Shown here: one piece after another, positions 30,003-34,096 of the stretch
Numbering within the stretch: position 1 is the first letter of the stretch
How the letters are laid out: every line of letters begins with the position of its first letter
Assembly (NCBI GenBank): GCA_028283955.1
Contig: JANQSP010000027.1
Coordinates: forward strand, 1-34,096
DNA from: Bdellovibrionales bacterium
GTDB taxonomy: Bacteria > Bdellovibrionota > Bdellovibrionia > Bdellovibrionales > UBA1609
Reading direction: 5' to 3'
Length of the DNA stretch: 34,096 nt
Notes under the pieces: generated by a model
Told to the model about the DNA's origin: nothing
What the model saw: only the letters and a program-made list of their open reading frames with translations
Database searches by the model: none
Translations under genes and position numbers: made by a program

Positions 30003-31718
30003 ATGAATAAATTTAAAATATTCACCTCCTTATTTATTGGTCTCCTTACTATGGAGGTTTCAACTGCTTTTGATCCAGCGGATTCCTCTATCCATAAGTC
30101 TGCATGGGAACAAAATTCAGAATATTTTAATAGATTATATGTCACTATCGGGAATATCTACTCAGATAGTGGAGAGATAACTCCAACTCCTCAATCAGTT
30201 ACTGTTCACGGATTTAAAAAAAACAGAAGTTACAACAAAGTATGCGGACATAAACCTCGTTCAAAACTGTCTACAAATTTTTCAATATTAACAGTTTATT
30301 CTACTTCAATGGAGGTGTTACATAAATGTTTTTATCCGGACTTGGGCTTGGCCAATCCTGTAAGATCAACATGGGTTTCCGGATTTGTTGTGGACTTACC
30401 CCAATCGATTGACCTACAGTCCATTGGCTCGATCCATGTAGCTGAAGTATCCGATAGAAGCAGATATATTTATTTTCAAATACCTCAGCCTATTATAGAG
30501 GCAACCTTTCCAACCATACATGACATAGATCTCAAAGCATTTGATTTATACGGCAATAATAAACATGATAAATCCTACGATATCATTATACTGGGAGAAC
30601 AATATGCTCATGAGAACAATTGGCCTATCAACAAAAACGATTTTATTGAAAGTGATTTCGGATTTCACACCAGCAAGGCTATGGATACTATTTTAAAAAG
30701 CACACCTTTTAAAGAAAAGAAACAACACTTAAAATTTATGGCTGGAGTATTCAAACCTAAAGTTAATCCAACCAATGTAACACTTATCAGTCCATTTCGA
30801 TCTGACTTTGTTGGTATTCTGGCACTTGAAATTTTATTTCATCTTAACGGAGATCAATTATTAGTTATAAAAAACCAGGATGAACAGAATGGCTATGGAA
30901 CTTTTGCAACGATCATTCCAAAAAATCGACTCTTGGAGATGCCTGCTATTGTTTCTCATGAATTGGGCCATTCCATTGCTGGTTTTGTGGACGAGTATCT
31001 GACTACAATAAACGAAGGATTCTCTGGTTGTAATTATGCAGCAGTCGATACTTCAGAAGAAATGTGGTTTAACCCGAATATGAGTCAATTTAAAGATAGG
31101 GATAAAGTACCATGGAAAAATTATTTAAAAGACAGCTCCCCGGAAATTGAAATTACATATCCTAAAGATATTTCTATACAAACTGGGGAGACAAGAGTTC
31201 TTGAGTTCAAATTTATAGCTGAATCAGATTCCAATAAAATTGTAATAACCGGAATGAGAGATGTTTATGGAAATACAGTAATTGAAAATCACAGAGAGGT
31301 TTCTGTCACTCTCAATGGTTTGGAACTCGATAATCTTGTTTGGACAGAAAGGAAATTACCTCGTGATGTCGATTCAGGTAGAGAATCCAGCATGTATTTC
31401 ATAACGGCTCAATCACAAGTATATAAAGAGGATGAAATATCAGTTAAAGTGCAATTTGAGAATTCAGCATCTGCAAATCAGGTTATTTACCGTGTACAAA
31501 AATTCAAACTGCCACGGGCTGTGCATATCGTATCAGATATATTTGATCCCAAAGAAATAGGAATTTTTAATGGCGGTTCTTTTTCCGATTATTGCGCTAC
31601 GCGATCATCTTATGTGAATCTGATGGTCACTTCTCCTTATGACTTTAATCGTTATCAATCGGATATTATAAAAGCTGAAATAGACAGCTATCTGTTAATG
31701 GATGGGATGGGAGATTAA
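30003..31718 (+). CDS. Secreted zinc metallopeptidase, M64 (IgA peptidase)-like
   Basis: 571 aa from ATG 30003; signal peptide MNKFKIFTSLFIGLLTMEVSTAF; MPAIVSHELGHSIAGFVDEY (HExGH...EY). Confidence 0.82.
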   Translation: MNKFKIFTSLFIGLLTMEVSTAFDPADSSIHKSAWEQNSEYFNRLYVTIGNIYSDSGEITPTPQSVTVHGFKKNRSYNKVCGHKPRSKLSTNFSILTVYSTSMEVLHKCFYPDLGLANPVRSTWVSGFVVDLPQSIDLQSIGSIHVAEVSDRSRYIYFQIPQPIIEATFPTIHDIDLKAFDLYGNNKHDKSYDIIILGEQYAHENNWPINKNDFIESDFGFHTSKAMDTILKSTPFKEKKQHLKFMAGVFKPKVNPTNVTLISPFRSDFVGILALEILFHLNGDQLLVIKNQDEQNGYGTFATIIPKNRLLEMPAIVSHELGHSIAGFVDEYLTTINEGFSGCNYAAVDTSEEMWFNPNMSQFKDRDKVPWKNYLKDSSPEIEITYPKDISIQTGETRVLEFKFIAESDSNKIVITGMRDVYGNTVIENHREVSVTLNGLELDNLVWTERKLPRDVDSGRESSMYFITAQSQVYKEDEISVKVQFENSASANQVIYRVQKFKLPRAVHIVSDIFDPKEIGIFNGGSFSDYCATRSSYVNLMVTSPYDFNRYQSDIIKAEIDSYLLMDGMGD

Positions 31719-31719
31719 A

Positions 31720-32106
31720 ATGAAAATAAAAATGACCAGCATATTTGTACACAATCCTCAAAATGCCTTTAAGTTTTACACAAAGGTTCTGGGCTTTGTC
31801 GAGGTAATGTATAATCCGGAGGCCAATCTCGCCATTGTAGCATCGCCGGAGGAACCCAAAGGCACGGCTTTGCTTTTGGAGCCAAATGACAATCCAATCG
31901 CCGGTAACTACCAGAAAAAACTCTATGAAACAGGAATACCTTGTATTGTTTTTTCGGTTGACGACATTGATCAAGAGTATAAGAGATTAAGTGAGCTTGG
32001 AGTTGTCTTCAAAGAAAAACCGGCTCTGACAGACTATGGAATATTGGCTGTATTCGATGATACCTGTGGAAACTATGTTCGGCTTATACAACTCGTTGAA
32101 AAATAA
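31720..32106 (+). CDS. VOC/glyoxalase-bleomycin resistance superfamily protein
   Basis: 128 aa from ATG 31720; TSIFVHNPQNAFKFYTKVLGF, DDIDQEYKRLSELGVVFKEKP, FDDTCGNYVRLIQL. Confidence 0.9.
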   Translation: MKIKMTSIFVHNPQNAFKFYTKVLGFVEVMYNPEANLAIVASPEEPKGTALLLEPNDNPIAGNYQKKLYETGIPCIVFSVDDIDQEYKRLSELGVVFKEKPALTDYGILAVFDDTCGNYVRLIQLVEK

Positions 32107-32195
32107 CAATCCATTATTTTCAATTATTTAGATGTCATAAATCCCTATGCCTCAAAACTCGTAGATTTGAGTGACTTGTTCCCCTAGTTATCCAG

Positions 32196-32221
32196 TTGAA
32201 ATGGGGGGGGGGCAGGATACT
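32196..32221 (+). promoter_or_regulatory. Possible promoter with G10 tract in the -35/-10 spacer
   Basis: TTGAAA (32196-32201), t, G10 (32203-32212), cag, GATACT (32216-32221); 14-nt spacer. Confidence 0.3.
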
Positions 32222-32282
32222 TGACAAACTCTGTGGAATATAGCAAATGGATGAGTAAAAGCTGCCAACTAAGAATTAAAGT

Positions 32283-33323
32283 ATGTTAATAAAAATAAAC
32301 GATGAGATTTTTAAATTACTTTTAATTTTAAGAAGCATCAGATTTTTGAAAGTTTGGTTCTTGATTGTTGTGGCTGCGATTGGTTTTGTGACTGTCACAC
32401 AGCCCACTGCTTTCGCTCTAATGGTGGACGAAAAACTGCCAGCCTACACAGCCACTAGCGGCGTTTCCGGAAATATGAAATCTGTGGGTTCGGATACTTT
32501 AAACAACCTCATGGCGCTTTGGGCAGAAGGGTTTCAAAGTTTCTACCCAGATGTAAAAATTGAAATAGAGGGCAAAGGATCCTCTACAGCCCCGCCAGGG
32601 CTCATTGCTGGAGCTTCAAGTTTTGGCCCAATGTCTCGTCTTATGAAATCCAAGGAAATAGATGCTTTTGAAAAAAAGTTTGGTTACGAGCCAAGCCGTA
32701 TCCGAGTTGCCGTGGATGCTCTGGCCATTTTCATAAACAAAGACAATCCCCTTGAATGCCTGAGCCTACCACAGATTGACGCTATTTTCTCTAAAACCCG
32801 AAAAGGCGGTATGATGTCTGATATAAATATCTGGGATCAAGTTGGCCTCAAGGGCATATGGACAAGGCAACCGATTTCCTTGTATGGCCGCAATTCAGCT
32901 TCTGGCACTTATGGTTACTTTAAAAAAGCAGCCCTTTATAAAGGTGACTTCAAAGATTCTGTTAAAGAACAACCCGGTTCTTCGGCGGTAGTGCAAAGTG
33001 TAGCATCCGATAGGTTCGCCATTGGCTACTCAAGTATTGGATATAAAACTGCAGACGTTTTCGCGATTCCGATTTCCCGAAAGACTGGCGGTAAATGTTA
33101 CTGGCCAGAAGTTGAGAGTGTTTATTCAGGAGATTATCCCATTGCACGTTTCCTCTATGTCTATATTAACAAAAATCCTAATCAAAATCTGGAGCCTTTA
33201 AGAGATCAATTTATAAAATATATCTTTTCAAAAGAAGGTCAACAGAGTGTTATTAGAGCCGGTTTTTTTCCAGTGAATGCGGCCATTGCAAAACAAGAAC
33301 TCGAAGTTCTTGGCCAACTATAA
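32283..33323 (+). CDS. PstS-like phosphate ABC transporter substrate-binding protein
   Basis: 346 aa; signal/TM segment, MKSVGSDTLNNLMALWAEGFQSFYPDVKIEIEGKGSSTAPPGLIAGASSFGPMSR, GRNSASGTYGYFKK. Confidence 0.88.
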   Translation: MLIKINDEIFKLLLILRSIRFLKVWFLIVVAAIGFVTVTQPTAFALMVDEKLPAYTATSGVSGNMKSVGSDTLNNLMALWAEGFQSFYPDVKIEIEGKGSSTAPPGLIAGASSFGPMSRLMKSKEIDAFEKKFGYEPSRIRVAVDALAIFINKDNPLECLSLPQIDAIFSKTRKGGMMSDINIWDQVGLKGIWTRQPISLYGRNSASGTYGYFKKAALYKGDFKDSVKEQPGSSAVVQSVASDRFAIGYSSIGYKTADVFAIPISRKTGGKCYWPEVESVYSGDYPIARFLYVYINKNPNQNLEPLRDQFIKYIFSKEGQQSVIRAGFFPVNAAIAKQELEVLGQL

Positions 33324-33407
33324 AGAAATTATAATCTAAGAAACTTTTTTTGACATATCAATAATCCTGCCTGTTTTAAATGAGTGGAAGCGGCAAAACA
33401 GCATCTT

Positions 33408-33974
33408 TTAAAGCATCTTTTTAAAGTTCTTACAAAGTTCACCAAGAGGATTTGTATCTGTAGGAACGGACCTTGAGGTTCTTCTTTCCACCAAGGGCTT
33501 TTTTTCAGGATGAAAACTGATATCGGTAAGACTGCAACCCATAGTTCCTGACCAATACCTGATAACAAATAAAGGCTCATATTCTGTTTTTGGTTGTTCA
33601 ATGAGTGAGAACTTATAGCCTTTTCCCACAAATTGAGTTTCTCCTTTATAGGAGACAACAACAGAGGCAGGTTTGTCTTTGGAAGTGTCAGGATTTTCCT
33701 GATCGGAATAATAAATAGGATAATAAATGGTGATCTGATAGTCCCCAAGGGTTTGGGTTTTTGGGTCACGGCCTGAAGGCACAAATTGTTCGATTTCCTC
33801 CTTTTTAAAGGAACTAAAAAGAGAAGAGGAGCGGCCGTTTTCAGCGGAAAGCCATGTATTTTGTGACAAAAGCTCTGAGCTATAGCTTACTGAAGTGCAG
33901 CTTATCCCAGAGAAGGATAAGCAAGTCAACCAGAGTAAATAATTCTTTTTTATTTTCCATAGTTTTAGTCTCAT
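33408..33974 (-). CDS. Putative lipoprotein of unknown function
   Basis: 188 aa; N-terminal KKNYLLWLTCLSFSGISC with lipobox-like end. Confidence 0.6.
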   Translation of the reverse strand: MRLKLWKIKKNYLLWLTCLSFSGISCTSVSYSSELLSQNTWLSAENGRSSSLFSSFKKEEIEQFVPSGRDPKTQTLGDYQITIYYPIYYSDQENPDTSKDKPASVVVSYKGETQFVGKGYKFSLIEQPKTEYEPLFVIRYWSGTMGCSLTDISFHPEKKPLVERRTSRSVPTDTNPLGELCKNFKKML

Positions 33975-34096
33975 TTGTTAATTTACCTAGGTTCAAGATA
34001 ATTTAAGAGGGTTATTTTTAATCAATTTTAATAATATTCTATACACATCATTTTCACTATGATCAAGTAGTTAGAAAAAGTGGCGTTCCCTACGGG

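Noticed and set aside
34080-34096. Terminal cctacggg resembles a 16S rRNA primer site
   Set aside because: Only a short match at the window edge with no adjacent rRNA sequence; it could equally be half of a palindromic repeat (cgttccctacggg...), which cannot be judged without the next bases.

Overview
The window is a bacterial chromosomal segment. It opens with a conserved information-processing block on the + strand: tRNA-Thr-like repeats, tuf, tRNA-Trp(CCA), secE, nusG, rplK, rplA, rplJ, rplL, rpoB, rpoC. After rpoC comes a lineage-specific region: a secreted protein of unknown function, an ETF-ubiquinone oxidoreductase homologue, a small C-terminally anchored membrane protein, an NlpC/P60-like lipoprotein, mutS, a three-gene ABC-2 exporter, a secreted His-rich TPR protein, a long-form isocitrate dehydrogenase, a GCS2-like ligase with an M14/aspartoacylase-like hydrolase, an M64-type secreted metallopeptidase, a VOC protein, a PstS-like protein and a lipoprotein. 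RpoB/RpoC motifs read as Proteobacteria in the broad sense, perhaps deltaproteobacteria- or Bdellovibrionota-like, but I cannot place the organism firmly. The observations most worth checking are: (1) a tandem array of tRNA-Thr(GGU)-derived 73-bp repeats at the left edge that lost 5' acceptor pairing, with a decayed half-copy; (2) loss of the fourth [4Fe-4S] cysteine in the ETF-QO homologue; (3) a 121-bp MITE-like inverted-repeat element after mutS; (4) a G10 tract inside a plausible promoter spacer upstream of the PstS-like gene; (5) a truncated palindromic repeat in a hairpin-rich gap before icd; (6) a two-gene amide-ligase/amide-hydrolase operon. I found no CRISPR array, transposase, prophage or recognisable defence system. 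No single large new system is evident.
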